A DNA stretch of 64,000 nt, taken from the NCBI RefSeq assembly GCF_901933205.1, contig NC_044576.1:5365024-5429023 (forward strand). The letters run 5' to 3'. The DNA comes from Camarhynchus parvulus. Taxonomy: Eukaryota > Chordata > Aves > Passeriformes > Thraupidae. Positions 37,264 to 48,066 of the stretch are shown piece by piece (the first letter of the stretch is position 1; every line of letters starts with the position of its first letter). The notes beneath the pieces are model-generated. The model was given only the letters and a program-made list of their open reading frames with translations, had not been told where the DNA came from and did no database searches. The translations under genes and the position numbers were made by a program.

Positions 37264-40200
37264 TATAGATGCTGAAGAGCTGGCAGCCAGAGAATATGAG
37301 AAATTTAGTGGAAGGGCATGGTGCCAATTTGACAGCTTCACTAATTTTAAATGTATTTCGGGAATTGTGGTTAGTCCCACAGGACTAGGAGTCAGACAGA
37401 AATACTGTGATGCTGAAGACAATATTAAGGGCAGAATTATTCTTTAAAAACATGGCTAAAGAAAACAACAGGCCACAGAGTGCTCCAAGAACTGAGAAAG
37501 TTTCGGAAATTCCCTGTTGGTAGCAATCAGACCATGCAGCCATTTGCTGTGAACAGCAGTTAAACTGCCAACCTAAAAACATCCACAGGCTACAAATAAC
37601 ACAGCCAGCCACAAGTTTCAAATAAGAGCAAGTAGCAGTAGTGCCTGGTATTGACTCGTTTTGCGTCACTCTACTCACTTTTGTGTGATTTCTGTGTCAT
37701 TTCCCTTTGGACAGCCACATGCTGCAAGAGGAAAGCTGTATTCCCACATTTTTGCTTAAGTCATTTATCTAAGAAAGTAGCTCAACAAGTGCAATGTGAC
37801 TGAAGCATAGTTGCACCTAAAGACTCAGCAGCCAGGCAAGGCTTTCCCAGTTCACCCATTGCCTTTCAAATTTTGAGACTGGAAATGCTTACAATGGAAC
37901 AGTCTCTCCTGCAGCACAGGGCTGGGCATTCAGCTGCTGACCACCCCTTCTCTACTGTATTAACCATCAGCCTGGACTGAGTCAGGCTGCCACCAATGCC
38001 AGGAGTCAGAAAATGATGCAGAGAATGATATCACACACCGCCAAAATGAAAGAACTTTGCCCCAACTGCGAACCTACTGATTGCTGAGGAATCCTGGCAA
38101 AAAGTGACCCTGATAATATGAGAGTTTGGTGGCCAAATCCACCAGCCTGTCCTGAAGTCTGAGCTGGGCTCACGTGGCACCCACCCTGGGATGTCTGCAG
38201 CTCAATCAGCCCTACTGCAGGGACAAGGAGTCACTGCAGAACATGTGTCACAGCCTGAACGGGCAACTGGCTGCAGCACACAGGTCTGGTTTTACACTCT
38301 GTCTAAAAATAGATGCAGAGAAGAAGAGAGATGCAGAAAGAATAAAACAAACTCTCCTCTCCCCGGCAGACTCACTGGGGAAGCTGGAGCAACATTCTCT
38401 CAAAGAGAAGCCTTTAATCTCAAATGCCCACTTACATCAACAGAGTGTCTTCTGGAGCATAGAGGTAACAGTGTTCACTTCTTTAAGCAGTAAAAAATGA
38501 TATAACATGACACCTCAGTGTCTAAATACATGCTGATCCATGAATGCTAAATCAGTAACTGTAGGCAAAAAGGGAATGGGTTTTTACAGTCACATTTCTG
38601 CAACTACAGTTACACACAATCCATTCTGAAAAATATGAAGATGTTTTGCCTAAATTCAGTTGTTCAGTGAAGACAGACTCTGTGTATGAGGAAGGGGAAC
38701 AGCACCAATTTACATTTTCTACTCAGTTCAAGTATAAGAGTCTGCATAAATTCTGCAAGTCCTTTGCCATCATACTAAATGAATCTCTAATATGGATCAG
38801 TACAACATACAGTACATCAAATTCTTTGAGATTAGCAGCAGCTAGTTGAAGGGTTTGGCACAACAAGCACAGTAAGGTGAGTTATTACTACTATAATCCT
38901 GTGTAAACTGAAAAGAGACAAAAAGGTTAATTTTAAAAATGTCAGGTTATAAACAAGAAATACTACTGTTATTAAACATAAAACTGTAATAGAGAGGTTT
39001 GAGCAAGGAAGGGATTAGCACTCTGACATTTTTGTCAAATGAGGTACAAGGAGAGAGCCCAAATTCCAAAGTTCCACATCTTGAGTAAGGTATGCCGATA
39101 CAGAAACCGTAGGTGCAGTGCCTTTGGGAGCATCACAGATATCCACCAAGAGCACCACAAATCCTGCACTCAAACAAAGTGACATGTTCGTTCCTATTTC
39201 CACAGCCTCAGCTCCTGCAGAGAGGTTGGGTAGCTTCTATCACAGACTATGGCTACATTAGGAAAAGAGATTAAAAAAATAAAAGATGAGGTCACGTGCA
39301 AAAACAATCTCCAAACTGAAGAAGCCTAGGAAGTTTCTGGGGCCTCTGTTGTAAAAAATTTGGTGAGCAAAGTACTTTCAAGCTCATCCATCTCTGGACT
39401 CCAGAGTTCAGATAACTGGGCACAGCACAGAAAGCCCAAACAGTTCATCAGTCCTCTGGTGCCTGCTCCAGGTCTCCTCTGGATTGCTGTGTGCCAACAT
39501 GAATCTTTCCCAGGATGAGTTGCTCATAATCATACAAACCCAGAAAAGTGAGTTTGTTTATATGGAAGCACTGTCACTCATGACACATGCACAAACACTT
39601 ATTAGAATTACATATTCCAGCTGAGGGCAGGACAGAGATAACACAAAGCTCCCTTTTCTCACCAGATCCCCTCATTTCCAGAGCTGCCAACACACCCAGG
39701 ACTTGGAGAAGCAGTGATACCACTGTTGGCATAACTTTTTGTTCAGCTGTCAATACATTTGCATTGTACCTCAGATCAGAGGTGTTCTCTGCCTTCATAA
39801 CTTACCAAATCTACTTCAAGCCTGGTTGTAGCATTTTATTATCACACATACACAGGATTGTGAGTCATTGCTGCTCATGAATGGAAAAGGATTTCTGCCA
39901 AAAAAATGTTTTTAAAAGTGTTCTTCTCTCCTTGCTATATTCTTCTAAAGAAAAATCTACTGTAGAACATGCAAAAAATAATAGCCTGGCTCTGCCAAGA
40001 TGGAACTGTAATACAATACATATTTCTCCCATGCTTTGAATTTTTAAATTGTATATACACAATAAAATAGCACTCTTCTGGTCATTACTCACCTGATGGG
40101 ATCACAGATGGCTTGAACTCTAGTCAAGTCTAAAGAAATCATACATTCATAATGATTGTTCAGTGTCTCAGTAGGAAAACAATCAAGAGAAGAGAGAGAA

Positions 40201-40811
40201 CAAGAGTGAGAGAGGTGGGAGGAGAGGAAGGAAGCCTCCTTTACAGTTCTCATTGCAGGTGATGTGGCCCTGAGCACTCAACCTTAGTCCTGGTCACATC
40301 CCACAGGGCAAGAGCAGGCAGGACACATTATTCTTGACAGACTTTCTACCTTCATTATCCCTCTATAGCTTTTCTCAATATTTTTCTCAAATTATCTTCA
40401 TCATTTCATTATCACATCATCCTCCTCTCCTTTGTTCTGTAGCTTCTTATTTTTAATCCAGAAACTTGAGGGGTTTGCACCCATTTTTTTTAATGTGGAG
40501 AGAACAAGATTGAAAGGCAGCTTGCCCAAAGAATAGGAGATTTCTTTCCCTGTACTACAGAATTTTACTTTTTTCCTGGTAGCTGTAGCACCCAGCGTGG
40601 TTAGAGGCAAGGTACCCAACCAGTTACCCTGCTCTAGACATCAGACATGTAATAGAAAAAGGATGACTGAAGGTGATCTGAGGTTTTTCTCACTTTCTGT
40701 TTTGAAACTGCTAGGAGTTTAAATCTCATTCAGATGGGCAAGTGCAGATGGCTGAAGCTGCATGACGTAGAGCTGTCAGTACTGGAAAGTTCTAGAGCTG
40801 AGAAGCACAAT

Positions 40812-40871
40812 GCCCTGCTTTCCTGAAGGGGCAGGTGGAAGGCCCTGCTTCCCTAGGGTGGGCAGCAGGAA
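40812..40871. repeat. two-copy tandem repeat of 30 bp
   Basis: GCCCTGCTT begins both 40812 and 40842, and the following bases remain similar to about 40871, giving two imperfect copies with a 30-bp period. Confidence 0.5.
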
Positions 40872-40931
40872 GAGAGGACATGGGCGTTTTTCAGAAAGGA
40901 CAAAAAACAAACTGAAATGAAGAATATTGTG

Positions 40932-41152
40932 ATCTGATCAGGTATTAGAAAATATGGTTCTGCACAGGTTGCTCCAACGGTGTCAAAGTGCCCAGACAGG
41001 CTGAGGGATCCCCATGCTCGGGAAATGCTCCAAACTCAACAAGACACGGCCATGAACTATCTAATCTAATGCTAAAGTCAGCCCTGACTGACAAGAAAGA
41101 TACCCAGGTTTCCCTCCAACCTAAATTATTCCATCATTCTGAAATTCTGTCA
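40932..41152 (+). mobile_element. CR1 LINE, 3' end fragment (old copy)
   Basis: The stretch follows the CR1 3' region. It opens with a TGATCAGG...GAA segment, then ACAGGTTGC, a GACACGGCC-type segment, and finally CCTCCAACCTAAATTATT followed by two degenerate ATTCTG repeats, which is the hallmark CR1 tail. CR1 elements are non-LTR retrotransposons of birds and other sauropsids and are usually truncated at the 5' end, as here. Small indels show that this is an old copy. No open frame survives. Confidence 0.75.
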
Positions 41153-44100
41153 TAAGAAATTCACTTCCTAAAAGTCATTCCTGCAACTTTATCTCCAGAG
41201 CTGCAACTAAATACATCACTATAAAAATAGAATGAACTGACAACAAACTAATTCTGTAAAGACAACATGCAGTGATGGTTTGAACTAAACTGAATTTAAA
41301 TTATTCATTTTCCTTCTGATAGCCCTCAAAATGGTCTAAGTCATCTTTGCTTTTTCAACTTCAACAAGGTAATGTGAGAAACCTATACTGTTACTGTTTG
41401 AAAAATCTCAGCTAGCTCTGACCATCTAAATTTGCCAATCAGGCTCTGATAATAAAGAACAAATCACATCAATGACTTAGAGGAATTAAAAAAAATAGTT
41501 TTAATGGTTAGAGATTGTAGTACCTGGAGAATTCCTCCTAATGGGCTACTGATGTTAGTTAACACTTTTATTAAAATTACTGCTTTACTTCCCCTAATAA
41601 ATTGCTGCCTAGCTATAAGGAGTTAGTTAACTTCTAGAGGGTGGCAAATCTACATTCAAGATTGCTTATCATTCCTCTTACAAAAACCGACCAAAGCGAT
41701 ACAGATAATCTGTTTTTTGGACTTTCCCCTTCCTTTCTCCTTACCAAGACTTACAGGGAAGTGGGTTTCACTGCCAAAGAAGAGAACCTTAGGAAACTAG
41801 AGAATATTTCCCTTCCTGAACTTGAGTCATCTTCCACAGCCAAATCAAGACAGGTCCCTAAAACAGTTTCTTTCATTTGCAGGGAAAGGAGGATTTCTGC
41901 TAACACAGTTCTGTGTCTCCATTGGAGTCACCACCAGGCAGCACCCAACACAGATTGCTTCTCCAACGGTGTTACCAAGACCCCACAGAAATAGGCAGGA
42001 TATGCAAATCCACAGGATACCTTCCTTGTGGTAACCTGCTCTTTCATGAGGCACCACAGTGAAAATTCCTTCCCAGGACTGACAGTTATTTCTTTTTCTT
42101 TTTACAGTCTTTTCAAGGTATTGAAAATTTTCATTTATGCACTCCTTCACCACTCAGGACTGGAGGCCCAGATTAACTATCCTAGAACCCAATGGTGATG
42201 GGAAAAAAGGGTTACTCTTTTTCCCTCAGGGGAAACAACACAAGAAGCACAAGAGCAAACTGAGGAGAAAATGTTTCAAATATATATTTTTTTAAATAAA
42301 CTTTGAAAGCTCTTTGAAGCTGACACTGACATAAATAAGGACCTGTAGCTCTTCAAAAAGCATTTCCATGCATAAGACTAAAATCATAGGGAAGAGCCAG
42401 AGCACAAAAGAAGAATACAATATACAGAAAGCTGCTGCACTCAGACATAGCTTCCCATGGATATCAGGACACCACAAAGGGCTGTAAAAAAGACTTGGTG
42501 GGGGGGAAGGAGGAAAATTACAGTCATCTTCAACAAAACCCCACTTAGAAAACTGCAGGAAGTTGCTATGCCCATTAAAATCAGATGTAGGAACTGCATT
42601 CCTTTAATTTACTTGCAAAATAGTTCCAGTATAGCAGATTTACGAATGCCAACTTATGCTATCAGCTGAATCTTCCAAACCCCAAGTATATTCTGGCCTC
42701 TAACAAGATCTAGAGCTTCTTAGATTTAAGGCACACTTTCAATTAAACAAATGTGGTTTTCTCATAAGACACACCACCTCCTACTTCCTTTTTTGCTCTT
42801 TCTCCCATCTTATTTTACCATTGATCTCAAATCCAATAAACGACAGTCATCATCCAAAACAATTGATTTTTTTACATAGTCTTTTCCAGGGGACACAGCT
42901 AGAGGCCCCTGAAGCATTTGGGAATATTTTGAGAAACAGAAAGTATATATTCATACATAAAAGCAAGTGAGCACATCCCTTTGACTAATGAAACCCAGTT
43001 ATGGACACAAATAGTGTTTGCTGGGCCCTCAAAGGGTATCAATGTTCCTGGGGAAATGAACCCGCCAGAAACCGAGTTCTGAGAAGGACAGTGGGGATGC
43101 TGCTGCTCTCTCTTCATGCTGTTACTGAGCTTTATACTATATAGATTTTAGTTATTACAAGCAGTTTTGAACTTTCCTACATGACAGAGGAGTGCAATCA
43201 GTTCCCAAAGAGCAGCCAAGCAGTTTTCAAATACATCATGCAATCTGAAAACAAAAAGAGGATCAGACACAGAGCTCAAAACTAAGCTGTTCTTTAACTT
43301 ATAACTGTAAAGTGATATAATGCAATATAGTCACTAACAAACAATTAACTTACTGACTTGCCACTCTCTAATAAAACAGCACCAAACAGAGATGGCATTT
43401 TCATTACCAACCATAACTTTTGGTTTCCTGCCCTTCACTACCACAGCCTTATATTGCCTGTGGGCTTCTCTGCATGGCCTCATGTCCTGTAGATTAGACC
43501 CATGTGAACCTTTTGCAGTGAAAAGTAATCTGCCACAAACATGGGGTTTATCATCACAAAGCTGTTTGAAAATCTGTGTTAAACTTGGCCCAGTACTTTG
43601 GCAGAAGTGGAAGCAGCAGGTGCTTTACCCCTCCATTCAGTGGTGAGCACACTTACAGAGGTTGTGGATGACTTGTCTTTTCCAAAACAGCAGAACAGCT
43701 TCCAGGGAGAGGTCATCCACACCTTCTCTAGAGTCAACCAGTCCCAACAGCCCTTAGAAGGAAACTGGGCACAGAGTCTGAAAAGGTATTTCAAAAATGT
43801 TAGGTCTGTCTTTTTTACTGAATATTATCTCTGTTCAAATAACAATAAAATATAAATAAAACAACTTCTTGTTTAACAAATTACATTGGAAGAGGAAGGA
43901 AAAACAGCTCCCACTGATAAATGGGGGAGGGTAAATATGCTGTGACTGCCTCCAAATTCTATGGTGTCCCCATAAACACGATGCACAACAGCAATAAAGT
44001 CAGACTTACATGATTTGAAAAGAGCATGTACAACAATGCAAAGGGGTCAGTCATGTACCTGGCCTGACAACTTTATTACTGCAATGGGTCATTATTACAA

Positions 44101-44799
44101 TGGGACATTTTAGCACACCTAAGATATTTCAAGGTAAAACAGGACCAGGTACTTTATGAACGCAATAATTACATTCCACAGTTGTATTTCACCAAAAGGA
44201 AAAGACAATAGTATGCCATAAGCCCCGGTGACATGTGAAACTTTCTTCTGAATCACAATAAGCCTTTTGGCACAATATTACAGGAAGGCTTTTGTTTCTC
44301 CTAATCCACTGTCACAAAATTTGATTCTACCTAGTGAATGCAGCAATACAGAAAATACCACCTTTAGTTGTCTGGAATGAGAAGAGGCTTTTTGCAATCT
44401 TTTTCTAACTGATAACCACTTGGATGTCTACACACCTTAGGCAACTAACTGCCTACTTGGAAAACCGTTTATTACTCTCCAACCTGTTACACACAGTTAA
44501 TCTTCTTTACAGCACTTTCAAGGTGAAAAAAACTAGAAGTTTGGAAATAGATGAGGAGCAAACCCAGAATTCACATGAAGATCCTTTGTATGACTATTTC
44601 CAAAATCTGACCTTCTCAGAAGAGTCTACTCCTCCTACTGTCTCTTGCCCATGATGTGATTTTGAGTTTCTGTGAGTCAACATACCTTATGGCAAAAAAT
44701 GCTACTCTGATTTCTCCTCATAATCTAATTTTCTATGTTCTCCTCACTACTTCAATGGCCACTGGGCCAAAAAGATTGAGAAGTCTTTTTCTCCTGGCT
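41153..44799. other. AT-rich non-coding DNA, no gene seen
   Basis: The longest frame is 117 codons (41641-41994, plus) and overlaps frames on both strands. Nothing resembles a conserved protein, and no repeat family was recognised. Confidence 0.6.
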
Positions 44800-44805
44800 C
44801 TGAGC

Positions 44806-45269
44806 TGTCACAATGTGATTTATCCTAAACCAGGGACCACCGCTGCTTGCCACAAAAGGGAAGAAAACTTTTGCAGCCTCTTGACAAGTTTTCCAGAGTC
44901 AACTTTCCAGAGCAGCTTCTTGCCACACAGCCACGCCAAGTAGTGTTCTGCACTGCTGTACATGAGGGATGAATCAAAGGGAGAGAGTCCACTGGAGCTC
45001 ACATCCACAGGGTTTTCTCGCTCAAGGTTTTAGGGGGTGCAGCCTCCCTTTTATCCTGAACTCCCAGCTGCACATTGCCCTTTTCCTTTCCCCATCAGCT
45101 GCGGTACTAGGAAGATACAGCCTTCCCAAACCACCTATTGATATCCCTCCTTGAACCTGTCACTTTACCACAAAGTTCAGAAACTCCAGCTTGTGCAGAC
45201 CCTTGTTGGTGTTAGGCTCCAGGCTGTCTGGTCTGATAAGGAACCTGCTCCCCAAAGTCAGCAGAAACA
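44806..45269 (-). mobile_element. probable solo LTR, imperfect 6-bp duplications
   Basis: A 464-bp block begins TGTCACA and ends AAACA, with CTGAGC (44800-44805) on the left and CTGAGA (45270-45275) on the right, a 6-bp duplication with one mismatch. On the minus strand ATAAAAGG (45054-45047) makes a TATA box near the middle, and a GATAAA variant poly(A) signal sits about 15 bp before the 3' edge. The sequence around the TATA box resembles a passerine LTR that I recall. No internal retroviral sequence is present. Because the duplication is imperfect, the exact ends are less certain than for the LTRs at 21.8, 24.7 and 60.7 kb. Confidence 0.6.
45047..45054 (-). promoter_or_regulatory. TATA box of the 464-bp LTR
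   Basis: The minus strand reads ATAAAAGG within a GGATAAAAGGG context, about 220 bp downstream of the proposed 5' edge of the LTR. Confidence 0.5.
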
Positions 45270-45275
45270 CTGAGA

Positions 45276-47712
45276 CCCATTTCAAAGATGTTAACACCCA
45301 TCAAATTGTTTGTAAAGACACCAGCACACATATTCCCTCCCAGATCTTACTGTAAAGGTGATGGAGGATCTCACATTTATTTAGAACTGCAGCAATTCTT
45401 TATTAAAAAATTACATGTATTTTTTTTCTCCAAGCAACAGTGTGTATATGTTAACCAAGAAGCATCTGATGTGAAACACCAATGAAAGGAAAAGAAGCCA
45501 TAATCTTATCTTTTTTTACTACATTCAGCAAATTAAATTAGGTATACCTAATTTGCAGTGCTTTATCTGGGGCATAACTGCACAAATAGATGAGGTAACA
45601 GGACCTTTATTTGGGCTTCTTTTTTCTGTGCTAGCAAAGCACAACAGTCATAAACCCAGTTTAAGCATCAATGGCTGCTTTATGCTGCCCAAGTGATAAA
45701 AACCACTTGGAGCTTATCAGTCAATATGCACCTCCATTTATCAGAGGATAATTTATTCGAGTTGCACATAAGTGACTGGAAATCAAAAATCTTTAGCTTG
45801 TTTCCTCCTGCATATCAGCTTCTCCACTTGAAACTATTTTATTTGCATCTTGTTGCAAAGTTTATTTATCATTTTATATCCATCTGAGAAACTTTGAGAA
45901 ATCCTTGAGGGGAAACTGCAGTAAACTGGATATATTTGTTCAAGCTGGAGCATTATCTTTTATTGTGCAAAGATTTTTACTCTGTATTAACTTTGAACAT
46001 GACCTTTGGTTTATGCTTCAGTCACCACAGTGAAATTAGACTGTAAGACTGTGACCTCACCTTGAAAAAGGGAAAATCAGTCCATTAATTATTATTCCAA
46101 AAGGGCTCAAAAATACACAGGGTTCAAATGCAAAGACACTGTAAAAGACAACTCTTGCAGCATAGGGGAAGTAAAAATACTTTGCTGCCAGTGTTTGGTT
46201 AAAGCGTAACTTTAGCATTGCTAACATGGAAAAACATAGAATAGCTGGGACAGGAATTGATTGGATCCCAGTTAAGAAATTTGACTGAAGAATGTAGATT
46301 TATTTTACTCAGCATATTGTGACAGTTTGGGATGTCCATAACATCCTGGACTGATAAATACAAAAGTCCACTTTTGCCACCTACCCCAAGCAGCAAGGTC
46401 ACATCAGTCTGTCGGCTGGGACCAGTCCCTGGGCCAGCCCAACTCGAAGGACAAAAACCAAGGGAGAGTCCTTGCCAACATTATCATAGCACAGACAGCT
46501 GTGGGTTCTGGCACTGCTTATTTTCCTGCATGACTCAGCTCTGAGGAAAGAAAAACACCAGAGATGAAGATGATTTGATCAGTCACCTTGATCATGAGGA
46601 CAGTGGTAGTTCCATTAAAAAATTATGGATAAGGATGTAATAGAAAGAGCTTGGGCAGAGAAATCAGGAACTCTGACTTGAAAAAGGCAAACTTTAAAAA
46701 ACAGTAAATGTGTATGACACAAACAGCCCAGAGTAAAGCCTTCTCTGATACTCCTTCAGCCTCTTTCCTCCATAAAATTTTGAATATCAGGGGCAAAAAT
46801 TTTATTGGTCATCTGACCTGTTAAAACCAGGTGATGTCTTCAACTGTCAGGAATCTGCTTCCTTCAAAGTAAAGAAACACTGTACAGGCACTGAACAAGA
46901 GATTAGTGCTCTTGCTATCTTTACATCAAGTATTCTTCATATTTCACTGTTTCAATGACATCAGAAAGTAACAAACATAAAAATGTGTGGATTCTGCAAA
47001 TTTTACATTTTTCTCTACTTTTTTGCTATTTCCCTTAAGATCAAGGCTTTGATTTAAAAAAAGATCTTGTGTTTATATGTATTTACATTACAAAGATCCT
47101 TCACAGTAAAAACTATTGCCCTTTCTTTAACTTAGTCATATATGCCTGCCTGGAGGAAAAATAATAAAATAAATGGGGGGAGGGGTATTTTCCTTCCCTC
47201 TACTCACATCAATGATGTCTTAATTTCAAAGATCAGCAGAGACTGTAAAGGATGTCATGACAAATCTCAGATTAATCTCTTAGAAGGTCACCTTCATTAT
47301 ATAAAATGATATAATTTTTACCAGAGAAGAGAAAGATAAAGACCAATCAACACAGTTGCCTCTGAAAAAGTCTAGTCAAACCATTTAGCTGACATTTAGG
47401 CATATTAACATAATTAATAACACATTCCTGCATCTAGCATAAAATACCTTTAGCTCTTTATTTCCTAGAGACCTACTGGGAAAAAAAAATTAGTTGGGCT
47501 TAAGGAAAGCCTTCACAAACACTACATAGAGGTTATAAACTTACCTGGGCACAGATAGATCCATTTGGTCTCTACATCACTTCAGACAGTATGTTGATCA
47601 TGTATTTCAAAAAAAAAAGAAAAGAGCTGATTATCATGATAAAAATCAGTATTTCTCCCCTGAAAATCTTGGTTCTTAATAAGTGATTTTAAAGAAGAAC
47701 AAGCAGGAACAT
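45276..47712. other. AT-rich non-coding DNA with a 20-bp palindrome
   Basis: No frame exceeds 70 codons. A perfect 20-bp palindrome lies at 45535-45554. From about 45690 to 45990 the sequence is strongly AT-rich and carries one octamer-type ATTTGCAT (45841-45848). It may be a conserved regulatory stretch, but I have no comparative evidence. Confidence 0.55.
45535..45554. repeat. perfect 20-bp palindrome
   Basis: The ten bases AAATTAGGTA are followed directly by their reverse complement. A second, outer pair of 8-bp arms, GCAAATTA (45528-45535) and TAATTTGC (45549-45556), overlaps it. A perfect 20-bp palindrome is uncommon by chance, at roughly a few per cent for a window this size. Confidence 0.7.
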
Positions 47713-48066
47713 GAAGTTTGCTGACCATGCTTATGCAGAGGTTAGACCTGAAGGACATGATGCCTTCCAGGGGGACCTGGACAAGAAAGATCAACAGAGA
47801 CTATTTACAAGAGTATGTAATGACAGGCAACTGGGTTCTAAACTGAAAGGAAGCAGGTTTGGATGGGATACTGGAAAGAAACTCTTCCCTGTGAGGGTGG
47901 TGAGGCCCTGGCACAGGGTGCCCAGAGAAGCTGTGGCTGCCCCATCTCTGGAAGTGTCTCAGGCCAGGTTGGGTGAGGCTTGGAGCAACCTGGGATAGTG
48001 GAAGGCGTCTCTGCCCTTGGCAGGGGTCTTTAAGGTACGTTCCAACTCAAATTATTCTGGAATTCT
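47713..48066 (+). mobile_element. CR1 LINE, 3' part with internal deletion
   Basis: Two CR1 segments are joined near 47795. The first (47713 to about 47794) matches the part of the reverse-transcriptase frame around the catalytic F-A-D-D box; here it reads K-F-A-D-H, so the second Asp is lost. The second (about 47798-48066) is the end of the frame and the 3' UTR, with the GTGAGGGTGGTGAGGC segment, GTCTTTAAGG, TTCCAACTCAAATTATT and a degenerate ATTCTGG/AATTCT tail. In full-length CR1 these parts lie several hundred bases apart, so an internal deletion is likely. A 95-codon frame (47711-47998) runs across the junction; it is a relic of the CR1 protein, not a host gene. Confidence 0.85.

Larger units (their letters stand above)
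33211..40931. other. AT-rich non-coding DNA, no gene seen
   Basis: Frames of 109 codons (35628-35957, minus) and 108 codons (38174-38500, plus) are unrecognised. An A15 run lies at 34909-34923. A GC-richer patch at 34100-34440 has several overlapping frames of 60-80 codons and no visible element ends. A short hairpin at 37242-37263 and a two-copy 30-bp repeat at 40812-40871 are the only structures I can point to. Confidence 0.55.
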
